Assembly (NCBI GenBank): GCA_007026445.1
Contig: VDMD01000004.1
Coordinates: 1,550,001-1,614,000, forward strand
Direction: 5' to 3'
Length of the DNA: 64,000 nt
Source of the DNA: Schizophyllum amplum
Taxonomy: Eukaryota; Basidiomycota; Agaricomycetes; Agaricales; Schizophyllaceae
Below the pieces are notes generated by a model, which saw nothing but the letters and a program-made list of their open reading frames with translations, was not told the DNA's origin and made no database searches. A program made the translations under genes and the position numbers. Below, piece after piece: positions 1 through 11,948 of the stretch; position 1 is the stretch's first letter, and every line of letters starts with the position of its first letter.

Positions 1-390
1 TGGACATGTTGGTGCGGAAGTTGTCGCCCAGGTAAAATGTGTGCTCCTGACAGGCGTTGCCTGTCTCCTTCCACCGCTGGTACCATGGCAGATCCTGGGT
101 TCGATTGAAGTCGGTCGTCATCACGGAGATCACATCGTATCCTATCAGGATTCGTCAACATGAGTAAACGCGCTCGGGCATATGTTCACGCACCGACAAA
201 GTAGACGTTGAAGGCGATCAACAGGGCGAGTAATGAGCCGCCGAACGCCAGCAAGACCCAATCTATATATCTCCACTTCGACCTGAATGGCTTGGTGATC
301 GGATACGCCTGTAATGGGCGTTAGCTTTGTATCATAGAGAGCAGTATAGCAAGGGGGGCTCACAAACTCGATGTAGGGAGCGGCAGGCAT
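1..390 (-). CDS. Hypothetical membrane protein, N-terminal part only
   Basis: Incomplete gene running off the left edge. The ATG is at 388-390. A nine-residue first exon (MPAAPYIEF) is followed by a short intron (donor gtgagc, acceptor ttacag), then an exon encoding a basic stretch (AYPITKPFRSKWRYIDW) and one clear hydrophobic segment (VLLAFGGSLLALLIAFNVYF). After a second intron (gtgcgt...gatag) the frame continues as YDVISVMTTDFNRTQ to the edge. This is a type II-like layout: short basic cytosolic end, one membrane span, then a soluble part. Similar N-termini occur on poorly characterised agaricomycete membrane proteins, but I do not recognise a named family. Divergently transcribed from DNA ligase I. 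Confidence 0.6.
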
Positions 391-835
391 GATGAGGCTT
401 AACGTTAAACTTGCCGTGCGTGAAAGGGGAGGGAGGAAGGAAGCGGATGCACCAGTGCTAGGGTAGTCTCTAGCTCGTCAACGAGCGGTCAGTTCATGAA
501 GGTAAGTGACAAGGGGATGGGGGAGCGACTTCGTATGTAGCAGAGTGCATCATCACTGATCAATTTGAGTATTAGGTCCCTGAGAACGCGGGTTTCAGGA
601 CACTGACTGCGCCCTGGAGGCTTCGTGTGACTGCTGCGCGCGCCCCAGCAGACAGGTTCACAGTCAGAATCAACAACACTGATGATTGAATTCAAGATGA
701 GGAGCTGACGCGACTACCATCGAAACTGGCGTCGTGGACGATCATGGCACTGAGAGTGCATGCCGTTCGTGAGACGGGAGATCGGGCCGAGGGCGGGACC
801 GACGCGTAACGTCACATCCACGGACGCGTTGTCGC
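391..835. promoter_or_regulatory. Divergent intergenic region before DNA ligase I
   Basis: 445 bp between the partial membrane-protein gene (-) and DNA ligase I (+). No convincing gene inside. The ligase-proximal end carries the clustered MluI boxes listed separately. Confidence 0.55.
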
Positions 836-852
836 ATGTTTGCTGCACGCGT
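802..852 (+). promoter_or_regulatory. Cluster of three MluI cell-cycle boxes (ACGCGT)
   Basis: ACGCGT occurs at 802-807, 824-829 and 847-852, three exact copies in 51 bp at the 5' end of DNA ligase I. In budding and fission yeast this hexamer is the MCB bound by MBF, and CDC9 is a known MBF target activated at G1/S. The third copy lies inside codons 4-6 of the longest possible reading frame, so transcription may start downstream of the 836 ATG in some transcripts. Confidence 0.55.
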
Positions 853-3800
853 CTCGCTTTACAGTAGAGTGCGTTTCCTCTGGATGGCCAGACAGCAGAC
901 TTTGGGTACGCAACCCACATGCATTGTACAGATGTTTTCTAACAAGCCCGCAGGAGCCTTCTTCGAGATGCCCAAATCCGTGAAGCCAGCGCCTCCCCAG
1001 CAGGCGAGCCTCAAGGAGATGTGGGGCAAGAAGAAGGCGTCTACAAGCGCGAAAGCCTCAGGGAGCGCGTCAGGCGAGAAGAGTAGTGCGCCACAAGTGA
1101 CGAATGGTGCGTGTGTCCAAGTGTCAATCGCGACTACCCTGATCACTTGCACAGGCAAGCAGCCAACGAGCGCCAATGGTAGACTGATCGTGTCTGCGCT
1201 CGATCTCGACGTTGACCTTGCTCAGATACACCCGCCGCCGGAAAGCGCAGGAGAGATACAGACGCAAACTCGGACGACGCCGCAAGTGACGCGCCAGGTC
1301 CATCAAAGTCCGCCCGCACTGCTACTCGCACATCACCTTCGCAGCCCCCGTCTCGCGAGCCAACAGCCGATGCAGAAGACGCATCAGAAGCCATGGATGT
1401 CGATCCCGAAAGCGACGAGGACAGCGCCATCAAGGCCGTACGCAGATCACGCAAACCCAGGATCGAGTCGGACGATGAGGAGACACCAACCCCCTCACAA
1501 ACGAAGGCGACCCAGAAGGAGAAGGCTGCAACGAAACCTCGCAAGACTAAGCCTGATAAAACTGCGGTGAAGGGCAAACTTAGCGCCGGTAAAACGGCTC
1601 CCAAAGTCAAGAAGGGGAAAGAGAAGGCCACTCCAGCGACATCGGAGGCTGAGCCAGATGATGACGATGCGCGTGCGCCACCTACTAGCGACGCTGAAGC
1701 CCTGGACGATGAGGGAGAGGATGAGGTACTGCTCAGTGATGACGAGGACACGGGCGGAGCAGCTACTCGAGCGGTGGCAGCGAAGGCGTACGTTTCCTTC
1801 AGTTGTCCGCTGCATTCGTTGCTAATGTAAACCAGCGCCGAGGCAGCACTGTCGCGTACATCAGAAGTTGATATCAAGGGAGGTTGGAAAGTCGGCGACC
1901 CGTGAGCGCTACACTCATCCAACCTGCCATATTCTAAGCAAATTATCCCCAGAGTGCCTTATGCAGCGCTCACCAAGACGTTCTCTCTCATCGAAGGGAC
2001 AACGAAGCGCCTCGAGAAAACTGCATTTTTAACCTCTTTCCTTACCCTTGTCATCCAGCGAAGCGCACCAGGAGACCATAAATCGCTGCTTCAGACCGTC
2101 TACCTGTGTATCAACAGGGTAGGCCGCTTGCGTTCCAGTAGAAAGCATTTCTTGACACCCTCTTCAGCTCAGCCCAGACTACATCGGCATCGAGCTCGGT
2201 ATCGGCGAAAGCCTGCTCATCAAGGCCATCAGCGAGTCGACAGGCAGGAACCAGGCCATCATCAAGGCCGACCTGAAGAGGGAGGGTGATCTTGGGCTCG
2301 TCGCCATGGCCTCCAAGAACAGCCAGCGCACCCTGTTCAAGCCCAAACCTCTTACGCTTCCATTTGTGTTCTCCAACCTGAAGGAGATCGCTCTCTCCTC
2401 CGGACATTCGGTACGTGCTCAGATACGCTGCCCTCGGAGGCCTGAAGCTGATAGCTAGCGGTAGTCACAAGCGAAGAAGGTATCGATTATCACGAAGCTG
2501 CTGGCTGCGTGTCAAGACTTTGAGGCCAAGTACATTGTGCGTAGTTTGGAGGGGAAGCTGCGCATAGGCAACGCGGAACGCTCTGTCCTGGTCGCCCTCG
2601 CACATGCCGCCGTCCTGGCCGAGAACGAGAAACGTGAGACCATTTGTTCCTAGGCGTTATGGCAAAATCTCAGTGGAGGCCCGCAGGTGACAAAAAGCTG
2701 CACGGCGAGAAGCTTGCTGCCCGTCTGGAGGAGAGCACGAATATCGTGAAAGCGGTCTACAGGTGAGCTGTTGCGTACTTGGACATTGTCGCCCGCATAC
2801 CCATCACTTGTTCAGCGAGCTGCCCTCGTACGACAAGGTCATCCCCGTGCTCCTCGACCACGGCATCGACGGCTTGCGAGAGCACTGCAGGCTCTCGCCG
2901 GGCGTACCACTGAAGCCCATGCTGGCTAAACCCACCAAGGCCATTGGGGAGGTGCTCGATAGGTTCGAGAACAAGCGGTTCACCTGCGAGTACAAGTACG
3001 ATGGCGAGCGTGCGCAGGTTCGGCTTGATTTATCACTACATCCCCCTCATTACTCATCCTCATTGTCGACGTTTAGGTGCACCGCCTGGAAGATGGTACC
3101 ATTGCCGTATTCAGTCGTAACTCGGAGGATATGAGCAAGAAGTATCCGGATCTGGTAGACCAGCTACCGCGGGTGAGCCAAATTCTCTTCTCATTTCGTT
3201 GTACACAGTGTGCTAAGGGAGTTACAGTGCATCAAGGAAAGCACCAAGTCTTTCGTGTTGGACGCCGAGGCCGTCGCGATTGACCGCACGACGGGGAAAC
3301 TGATGCCGTTCCAAGAGCTGAGCAGGCGGAAGCGGAAGGACGTCAAGGTAGAGGACATTCAGGTTAAAGTCTGCTTGTTCGCTTCGATTTATTGTATTTG
3401 AACGGGGAGGTAAGCTGGGCTTTAAATCCCACCTACGCCGTCGGAACATTTGCTCATTTTCTTGTAGCCGCTGCTTCAAAACCCGTTAACGGAGCGCCGC
3501 GTTCTGCTTCGGGAGTCGTTCCATATCGTTGATGGCGAGTTCCAATTTGCGAAGTCGACGGACAGTGAGACGGTGGACGAGATCCAGACGTTCCTCGAGG
3601 AGAGTGTGAAAGACGGCTGCGAGGGCCTGATGGTCAAGATGCTGGAGTCCGACGCGAGCTACTATGAGCCTAGTCGTCGCAGTATCAATTGGTTGAAGGT
3701 GCGTGTCCATTTAAGTTTCTTTGAATTCGCGTTTTACGGTTGTGTTTGCAGCTCAAGAAGGACTACCTCGCCGGCGTCGGCGACTCCCTCGACCTCGTAG

Positions 3801-4321
3801 TCGTGGGCGGTTACTACGGCAAGGCAAGCGCACAAACGTCTACGGCGCATTCTTGCTCGCGTGCTACGACGCCGACTCGGAGGAGTACCAAACAATATGC
3901 AAGATCGGCACCGGATTCAGCGAGGAGGCCCTCCAGTCCCACTACACCGTCCTCAAGCCCCTCGAGACCGAGAAGCCGCGCGGGGACGTGAAGGTCGGCG
4001 GCGCGAAGCCGGACATCTGGTTCGAGCCCAAGGTCGTGTGGGAGGTGCTGACGGCGGACCTGAGCCTGAGCCCGGTATACACGGCGGCGATGGGGCTGGT
4101 GGACGACCGGGGGATATCGCTGCGCTTCCCGCGCTTCATCCGGATACGCGATGATAAGAACGCCGACGATGCGACGGGCCCCGACCAGGTGCGGATAGCT
4201 TCCGGGGCTTCGTGTGGCGCCATTGCTGACCTCCTCCGCAGGTGGCGGAGATGTATGAGAAACAGGCGCTCGCGCAGGGTGGGGGAAGAAGAAGGGGGCC
4301 GTTGTGGACGATTTCTGGTGA
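836..4321 (+). CDS. LIG1: DNA ligase I, ATP-dependent
   Basis: Seals nicks between Okazaki fragments and in excision repair. Multi-exon gene. The N-terminus has a PCNA-binding-like motif (QASLKEMW) near 1000, a basic nuclear-localisation stretch (KRRRD) and an acidic/basic linker rich in MDVD and KK. The helical DNA-binding domain follows ([36 protein letters not shown]), then the adenylation domain with motif [11 protein letters not shown] at about 2990, the conserved AEAVA, motif IV EGLMVK, motif V INWLKLKKDYL, and an OB fold ending RFPRFIRIR. Two in-frame starts are plausible: 836 (Arg-rich, acid-free presequence) and 968 (just before the PCNA motif); 932 is a third. The last exon reads [15 protein letters not shown] and then needs a 1-nt shift in a G run at about 4280 to reach the expected [11 protein letters not shown] ending with TGA at 4319-4321. 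Without the shift the frame runs on to 4577 across the MPC1 gene. Confidence 0.93.
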
Positions 4322-4391
4322 ACGGACTCCCGATGTAAAGCAGCATAGCATTGGGATATGCCAGGTGTATCTAATGCAGGGTTTTGGATCA

Positions 4392-5006
4392 TTACTTTGC
4401 GGCCTTCTTGGCCTCCTCCACGGCCTGAGTGACCTTGCCCTTTGCATCGCTCGCAGCCTCCGCGATCTGCCCCGACGCGCCGAGCTTCTCTTCTCGCCCG
4501 CCCATGTACCAGTACTTGACGAAGCGTGCTTCCTGTATCGACTGGGCGGTAGCGTTGGTCGCGTGGCAAGCAAATAGCAAGTAATTCCGCGGTTGGACGC
4601 GCCATGCTGTTGGACGTTTGAGTGAGGTGACGGGCTGGACTTCCACGACCACTGACCGAAGCGCATGAACACCATTCTACAGATTGAATGATCAGGAAAG
4701 CTCGCGCAAAAATGAAATGGGTCACGCACGAGTAGCTCATCAACGCGGTGGTCATCGTGCCAGAGATGACATCCTCGTCTTTGCTGAGATCGGCAATAGC
4801 AGCCAGAGGCAGCCCCCAGTTGGCTATCTGGCGACACAGTCAGTCCCCCCGCGTCCTGTCGGGCTCACGGACCACCCACCGGGCCCCAGAAATGGGTGCC
4901 TATCCCTACAGTTAGCCTGGTTTATACTACAGTGAAGAGCGAACTCACTGAAGAAGTACTCCCGAGCGGCCGGGGACTTGATCCAGTTCATGAAGGTGCT
5001 GGCCAT
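4392..5006 (-). CDS. MPC1: Mitochondrial pyruvate carrier subunit 1
   Basis: Inner-membrane protein that pairs with an MPC2/MPC3 partner to import pyruvate into mitochondria. Reconstructed by joining five exons; the protein is about 135 residues, normal for fungal MPC1. It starts [20 protein letters not shown] (ATG 5004-5006) and continues [49 protein letters not shown] and [16 protein letters not shown], the conserved two-to-three-helix core. The C-terminal tail is Lys/Ala-rich ([13 protein letters not shown]). An in-frame upstream methionine at about 5030 is less likely because MASxFMxW is the usual family start. Convergent with DNA ligase I, only 70 bp apart. Confidence 0.93.
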
Positions 5007-5336
5007 GATGGTAGTGGGGGCGGGGAGCAAGGAACGATGAGTCCGAACGGGTGACGCCGCGGGCGGTAAATTCCAAGTTCGGGCCGCGTCGCGCGATCAG
5101 CCACGTGCCTGGCGGGTCCGCGTGGCTCGTTTGGCGCGCGCTGCTTGCAATGGCCTTTGTTCTGAGCGAGGAGCGCGTCGTCGGCCGCGGTGTCCCCCCA
5201 GCTGTCCCGGCTTTTTCCGCTGGCACTGGCAGCGACTGGCGCTCAAAGGGCGCCGCATCAGCCACGTTGTCGCGTGCCTCATGTTCGTTTTCGTGTGATC
5301 TGCTTCTCCCCTTAGACGCCCAAGTTTCCGCCACTC
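5007..5336. other. Divergent promoter region
   Basis: 330 bp shared upstream region of MPC1 (-) and the unknown gene starting at 5337 (+). I see no gene or repeat in it. Confidence 0.4.
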
Positions 5337-6939
5337 ATGAGCTATCCTACGAACATCGGGCCCACTGGCTGGCCCTACACGCCGTATCAGGGGAACAGCT
5401 ATCACGTGCCGGCGTACGCCCAGCCGCAGAACAACCCCCCGCCCTTCATCCCGCGCAACTACCCTCACCGCGCATCCGCACCCGCGGGCGGCGCACCAAA
5501 CGGCTACTTCCCCTTCTCTCAGGGTGGCCAGGCCACGCCCAGCTACGGACAGCATGTCCCCATCCAGGACAGCCTCAATCCCCCAGACATTGAAACCACC
5601 ATCCCCCGCCCCAAAAAGCATGAGCCGCGCCACCGCAAAACCTCGTCCGCACCCAAGTCCGCCATGAAGCGCTCCGCCACCGTCCCCACAACATCGATGC
5701 CCGTCCCAGAAGCCGGAAAGGAACCATTCCCTTCGTACGGCCACACCCCGCAGGAGGGCACGCCCGGCACTCTGCACCGTCATCACACCATGCCAGATGC
5801 TGCCGCGCCACCCAACAGCAACGGCAATGGCCTCCACCGCCAACGAACGCATTCAAATCCTAGCAAACCGATGGAAGTCAGTCAGCCTTTCGTGCAGAGC
5901 GCATCGGGGGATACCCCAGCTTGTACGCCCGCCCTATGTATACCCTCCCAGCTGCTAAATCTTCGTCAGACTACATGTTCGTGTCCTTCAGCGATTACGA
6001 CATCCTTCGCCTCGAGAACGTCCCCGAGCCCGCGCTCAAGGAAATCTCGAGCGTGCTCCCCAGGATGTGGCTCGATGGCATCGAGTACTCCGACATGCCA
6101 TCCGAGTACACCTGGCGCGCAAAGCTCCGGAACCAGCCGTTCAGGGTGCGCAAGAACGCCATCGTCGGGTGAGGACAGCCCCGGTCCCGTGATGAACTCG
6201 ACAGACTGACTGTGGCAGGTGTGCGAAGCTTATCGTGGATCTGTTCAGCTTGTTTGCCAAAAGGGTATGTGCTTCCTCCGCCTGTTTTCCGATGTTTCTC
6301 ACCTGCGATCAGGGATACGTGTGCATACAACTTTGGACCTATCAAGCACTGTGAGCGTCCTCGTTGCGCACTTCGCGTCTGATACTCATACATTTAGGCT
6401 CCGCGACTGTCTTCCAGATCGCCCCCGTCAATGAGAACCCCGTCTTCTTCATCGGGTTCTTCTCGAAAAAGCAGACACAATTTACTCTTGTGCGACCCCC
6501 ACAAGCCGTCGACAAGTTTCTTGGCCGACGACTAAAGGAACGGCTGGAAAAGGGTGCCATCGCAAGCGACCAGGAGCAGAACGAGACCCTCCGAATAATC
6601 GAACTCAACAGAAACTGTAAGCATCATATTCCCAGCAGCGGCATGCCGATTTCTTGTACTAACGACCTCCCCAGCCAACCGCCCCGTCGAGCCCTGCTCT
6701 TCATGATGCACGTCCTCTCCGCGCTAAACGAGATCTTCTATAACCTGGACGCCACAATCCCGCTGCGCGACGACCGGTTGCATCACCCGAACCACAAGAA
6801 GGAGATCCTGGTGTTTCGCTACGACACGAGACGGCGGCGAACTCCGCGGCGATGCATGCGCAGCAGCAGGATGCGTTCACGATGCCGGCGCCGAGGGAGA
6901 GGACGCATCGGCAGCGGTCGCGTTAACCAGCCGGGCTGA
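5337..6939 (+). CDS. Unknown disordered protein with a conserved C-terminal domain
   Basis: Starts MSYPTNIGPTGWPYTPYQGN at 5337. The first exon (to roughly 5880-5910) is low-complexity, rich in Pro, Ser, Asn and His, with a basic patch (RPKKHEPRHRK). Later exons look folded: SDYMFVSFSDYDILRLENV, LPRMWLDGIEYSDM, KNAIVGCAKLIVDLFSLFAKR, then VFQIAPVNENPVFFIGFF and LERLEKGAI-like helices to about 6615. Basidiomycete genomes carry many proteins of this plan, but I do not know a function. Exon 1 to exon 2 splicing is unresolved by eye. At the 3' end, the canonical splice (donor after 6616) gives an early stop (NRPVEPCSS), while the unspliced frame continues through ALNEIFYNLDATIPLRDD to TGA at 6937-6939. 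The end is therefore uncertain. Confidence 0.55.
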
Positions 6940-7278
6940 AAGACGCTGTGAGCTGAAGTTCAAGCTGGGTACTTCGCGTTGAAGTTGGGTCTCTCGGTTC
7001 CTTGGGTCGACATGTAGTTCTCCGGGTCTCTTCCGCCGAGCACGGACGCATACTTACTTTGAGCTGTGCTTTCTAATCATGGTCAGTCGAACGATATCGA
7101 GCTGTGGCGCCAGTCTGCGTTAGCTACTTCCTGCTGCTGGGCCGCCTCTTGCGAGCTGTTGTATCATACCTGTACATTATATGGGGGATCCTCCTCCTTT
7201 ATACCTTCGTACCATACTGTACTATATCTATAGATCGTGCAATGTCGTTACTGCATGCGAGATATCCAGGAAACGCGT
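6940..7278. other. Convergent 3' intergenic region
   Basis: 339 bp between the unknown gene (+) and IDI1 (-). It probably holds both 3' untranslated regions. No coding signal or repeat seen. Confidence 0.4.
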
Positions 7279-8182
<904 letters not shown>

Positions 8183-8530
8183 GGTTTGGATTGGAGTTCT
8201 GAGCGCGCGGAAGGGTATGGTGGTAGGAGGAAAGAAGGAAGATCGGCTGGCGCGAGCGCACGGCGCCTTTAACTGTGAGAGAAAGCGATACAGATTGTTT
8301 GATCGGGCTATAGAGCAAGCCAATAGCACAAGTTGAAGCGCGCCTGTCGAACCATTTTTTGTGGCGTCGGAGGGATGTTCGGCCCGGCGCATGAACGCTG
8401 CTTGTTCTTCGACGCTGTCGTGTTTCGCATTGCACATCACTCATCGACGTTCTCTGACGCCTTCGCAATATTATACAGATTGTCTACAGTATGTCTCTGG
8501 TCATGTTCTTATGGACTCCCAAGATATAGG
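8183..8530. promoter_or_regulatory. IDI1 upstream region
   Basis: 348 bp between the IDI1 start and the REC8 stop. It contains a CCAAT sequence at 8320-8324. Nothing else recognisable. Confidence 0.35.
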
Positions 8531-11500
8531 TTAGATCACCTCCAGTCGTATCGATCCGTAATGCTCTGGTTGATCAACGCGCAACAGATTCTTCGTAGCA
8601 AGCACTGCCCAACAATCCGTATCAGTATCGGCCCACATAATAGAGAAATACGAGGCGCACCCAAGCAATGATAAAATCCAGCAGCAGCAACATGCCTCGT
8701 GCTCGTCTCCATCGGAACGATGGTGTCAAACGTCAAGCTCTTGCCCGAAGGCAACGTCTGGTTCTGCATCCTCGCATACCTGTCGCACGATCAGCCATTC
8801 ATAACGACGAACGAACACCGCGCGACCCACTCAAGGAAGTTGAACGAATTCTTCTCTAGCGTGATCAGGTTGGCGTCTGTCACCTGGGACTCATTCGCGG
8901 CACCGTCGATAGCGTCCACTATTCATTGGAATCTCCTCAGCCGGGATTCATCAGTGTCTTGTTCCAATTGCTCACCTTCAAAACGGAAGTCGTCCCCGAC
9001 TGGGCCAGGACTAAAAGCGATCGCGCTGCCACCAGGTCCGCCAACCGCACTACCCGGCAGACTACCTCCCAGCGACGCATCGCGAGGACCGAGGGAGCTG
9101 TTACGCCCGGGCAGCCGAATGGATACTTGGTCGACGCTGATCTTGTCGCTTCCTTCGCCGGGAAGTAGAGGAGCGCCCGAGGAGCTCATGAATCCGGCAT
9201 GGTCCCATGGAAAGAATGAGCTGCGTTGCGAGGACAGGTTGACTTCAGCCTGCGCATCATAGAAGCCGAGCTGCGATGCCGGGCGAGAGGACATCCGTCT
9301 CGCTTGCCCGGGGTCCTGTGGGCGCGTCAGTAAAAACCTCACGTTCTTGGAGGTTCCGCCTACTTCTGATGAGTGCCGATCGGGATCCTCCCTCTCAAAG
9401 AATCGCTGATCCTCGTCGTAGATGCCTATGTGTGTCCTTCGGTCAGCGGCGTGTGCGCTTCGTCTTCTCGCGACGCACCTGGAGGCATGCCCGCACCCAT
9501 GTCCATGTCGGGGTACATGTTGTCTGCGTCAACATACCGGCCTTCCTCGTCCTCCTCACGCACAGGCGATAAACGTCTTCGCTTGGAGGAACGGCCATCT
9601 GCGGATCCTTAGTTCCTTTGCGACCTTTGCCAGGCATCATACACACCACGGGCCATATCGCTGTCTCCGGAAAGAGCCTCAAACTGGATCCTGAACACCT
9701 CCTGCATGAAGTCCGCTAGAGCGGGCGCCTGGACTTTTGTCGAAAAGTTAGCTGGACGCAACTGCAACGTCGGTGTATCTTACCAATACTTGGCGGTCCC
9801 GAGACAAGCTCCTCGATCATCTTTTCGCTCGCCTTCTCCGCCTGCTTCTGCGCTTGCTCCTTCTTCAGCAAAGCCTGGCCCTCAAGATATTGCGTGCGCG
9901 CCGTCTGGTCGCCCATTTCAGCTTCGCTCATCGAGGCATATACATTACGCTTACCCGCAGCTCCTCGTCCGTCAATTCAGTCCGCGCATCCAGCAGCAAT
10001 CTGGTTCTCTTGAGCTTCTTGGGCGCTTGAGCTGCTTGTTCTTCGTCGTTCTTCCTGGTCGTTTCCAACAATGGCACCTGCCCCTCTTCCTGCGACAGAA
10101 ACAGGCGTGAGAAGGACGTCGCAGGGCTGACCCCGCGTGGAGTCAGCGCTCGCGATGGCGGGCGACTGCCGCGCCTAGCGGACGAAGGCGGCTGGTTCTC
10201 TGCGTAAAGTAAGCAAAGTAAATATCTAGACGGTGGTTTCAGCTCACCTTTCGCCCTTGCAGACGCGGTCTTCGTAATGAGCATCGATGAGTTCGAGGCA
10301 TATGATTTAATCGTTCGAGCTTACCCGCTTCTTCCGCGGCGTCTCTGGGATGGCAGAATGGTCAGGCTGGTCGCTATCCGGAGCACGCGGCGGCTCTGGA
10401 ATATCGCCAAGATCGAACGGCTGTCCCATGTCGACTTCCATCGGGAAATCATTGTCGAACTCGGCAGGCTCCCTGGGTATGCTCAGTATCGCCGTCTTCG
10501 CAGATCACCACACACAGAACTCACGGCCCTGCTCGAGTAGGGCTTGCTCCCCACCCCTCGCCTAACTCCCGCGCGAGCTCGTCTCCCAGGCCACCGAGGT
10601 CGAAGGCATCGGGCGCTCCAAAGATATCCTCATTGAGGATAAATGCGTTATCAGCTTGCGACGACGTGTTGTCCGGGCCGCTGAAGGAAAAATCGTATGA
10701 GGCGGAAAGCAGGTGGTCGTGATGCTCTTGCAGCATATGCTTGTCTGCGCGGACGGTCTCGTGCTCGGGTACAGCTGCGGCCCCTTTCCCCTTCCCCTTC
10801 CTCCCGGCTTTCGGGTCGTAATCGTCATCGTCCACGTCCATGCGGTCGTCACTGCCGCGATCTGCATATCTTCGTGAGCCTCTGCCTCCTGCGCCACAAT
10901 ATGTATACGCACTAATGTTCAAGAAGTCGTCCCAGTCCTGAAGCCACATGAGCGGGTGTTCCTGCACTAGGGACGGAGGGACGCACCGCTACTAGAGCGT
11001 CGAAGTCCATCGCATATGTATTCTTGGGGTCCGAGGTCAATGTCACGGCGCCGGCCCTGTAGTTGAAGGTGAGCGCTCTCGTCTTGACACATTCACGCGC
11101 GTCTCACCTTACTGTCGGCTGCGCCATCTGCAGCTGGTCGTCATTGAAGGACTTGAGCTCGATGACGACTTTCTTGAGCGAAGTTACGCAGTTGGTAACA
11201 TCGGTGAAGAACATTTCTTGTTTGACTGTATTGAAGGGATGATTGAGCCTCATTCAGGGTTGGGATTCATCTACGACTGCGCTATACCTTTATACACGCT
11301 GCAAGTAGGTCAGCAATTCGTCGACAATGTGAGTGTATGCGCACGCACCGGGCCACACCGACCATCAAATTACTCGAGAGTCGCAAAGCAAGGGGTTCAA
11401 TGGGTTCAGCAATTAGGTCGCATAGTTGCGCGATATCAGCAGTGAGAACAGAGCGTTTGGGTAATTTCTTGAAAGCAGATCGTGATCCCAAAGTCGCAGC

Positions 11501-11607
11501 AAGCCTGCAGGCGCGTTAGCATGCGCGGATTGCGCCCATCCACTGGCTCACCAGAGCAGTCCGAATCCGCTATCGCGCTTGGATAGTAGCTCTTGGGTGA
11601 AAAACAT
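8531..11607 (-). CDS. REC8: Meiotic cohesin kleisin Rec8
   Basis: Kleisin that closes the Smc1-Smc3 ring in meiosis and is cut by separase. Many exons. The start MFFTQELLSKRDSGFGLLW (ATG 11605-11607) joins across an intron to LAATLGSRSAFKKLPKRSV and LALRLSSNLMVGVAR. This matches Rec8 rather than mitotic Rad21, whose N-terminus reads more like LSKRGPLAKVWLAAH. Next comes FFTDVTNCVTSLKKVVIEL, an acidic central linker (MDVDDDDYDPKAGRKGKGKG), a basic/Ser-rich region, the conserved TRLLLDARTELTDEELR, and the C-terminal winged helix (NSFNFLEWVAR; YARMQNQTLPSGKSLTFDTI; HVAAAGFYHCLVLATKNLLR) ending at TAA 8531-8533. Length and domain order fit a complete gene. Upstream lie two CGG-N6-CCG palindromes and a MITE. 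Confidence 0.9.
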
Positions 11608-11861
11608 GATAAATAACAGTTCCAGATGTGTCAGTGATCTGGGCCAGATGGATTAGCGTTGCGCTTGGGCGAGTGAAGCCGAGGCGGCACACGCACTAAT
11701 GGTGAATAATGCGGGGATCGTATGCAGGTAGCGGGATGAGCTGTTATGGGAGAGATATGTTGTAGAGCAAGGAGAGACTGGTCAATGGCCGTGAAGGAAA
11801 AAAGGAAGGAGTGGAAGCGAGTTTGGAAGCACAGGCATTCGGCCAAGTCGAAGATCCTCGA

Positions 11862-11900
11862 CGGCGTTTGCCGATGTTGACATTTCGGCAAATGCCGAGA
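11862..11900. promoter_or_regulatory. Paired CGG-N6-CCG palindromes upstream of REC8
   Basis: CGGCGTTTGCCG at 11862-11873 and CGGCAAATGCCG at 11886-11897, 24 bp centre to centre, about 255-290 bp upstream of the REC8 start codon. CGG-N6-CCG is the half-site geometry bound by some dimeric Zn2Cys6 regulators (the yeast Ppr1 site is TTCGG-N6-CCGAA). The second copy is flanked by TT and GA, making it closer to that site. The binding role is inference. Confidence 0.3.
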
Positions 11901-11948
11901 GCCATGGCTGACTTACTTCCTCCCGCGTGCGATCGCCGCCGCCACTAA

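Noticed and set aside
8531..11607. Kleisin as mitotic Rad21/Scc1
   Set aside because: The N-terminus (LLSKRDSGFGLLWLAATLG; LALRLSSNLM) follows the Rec8 pattern instead.
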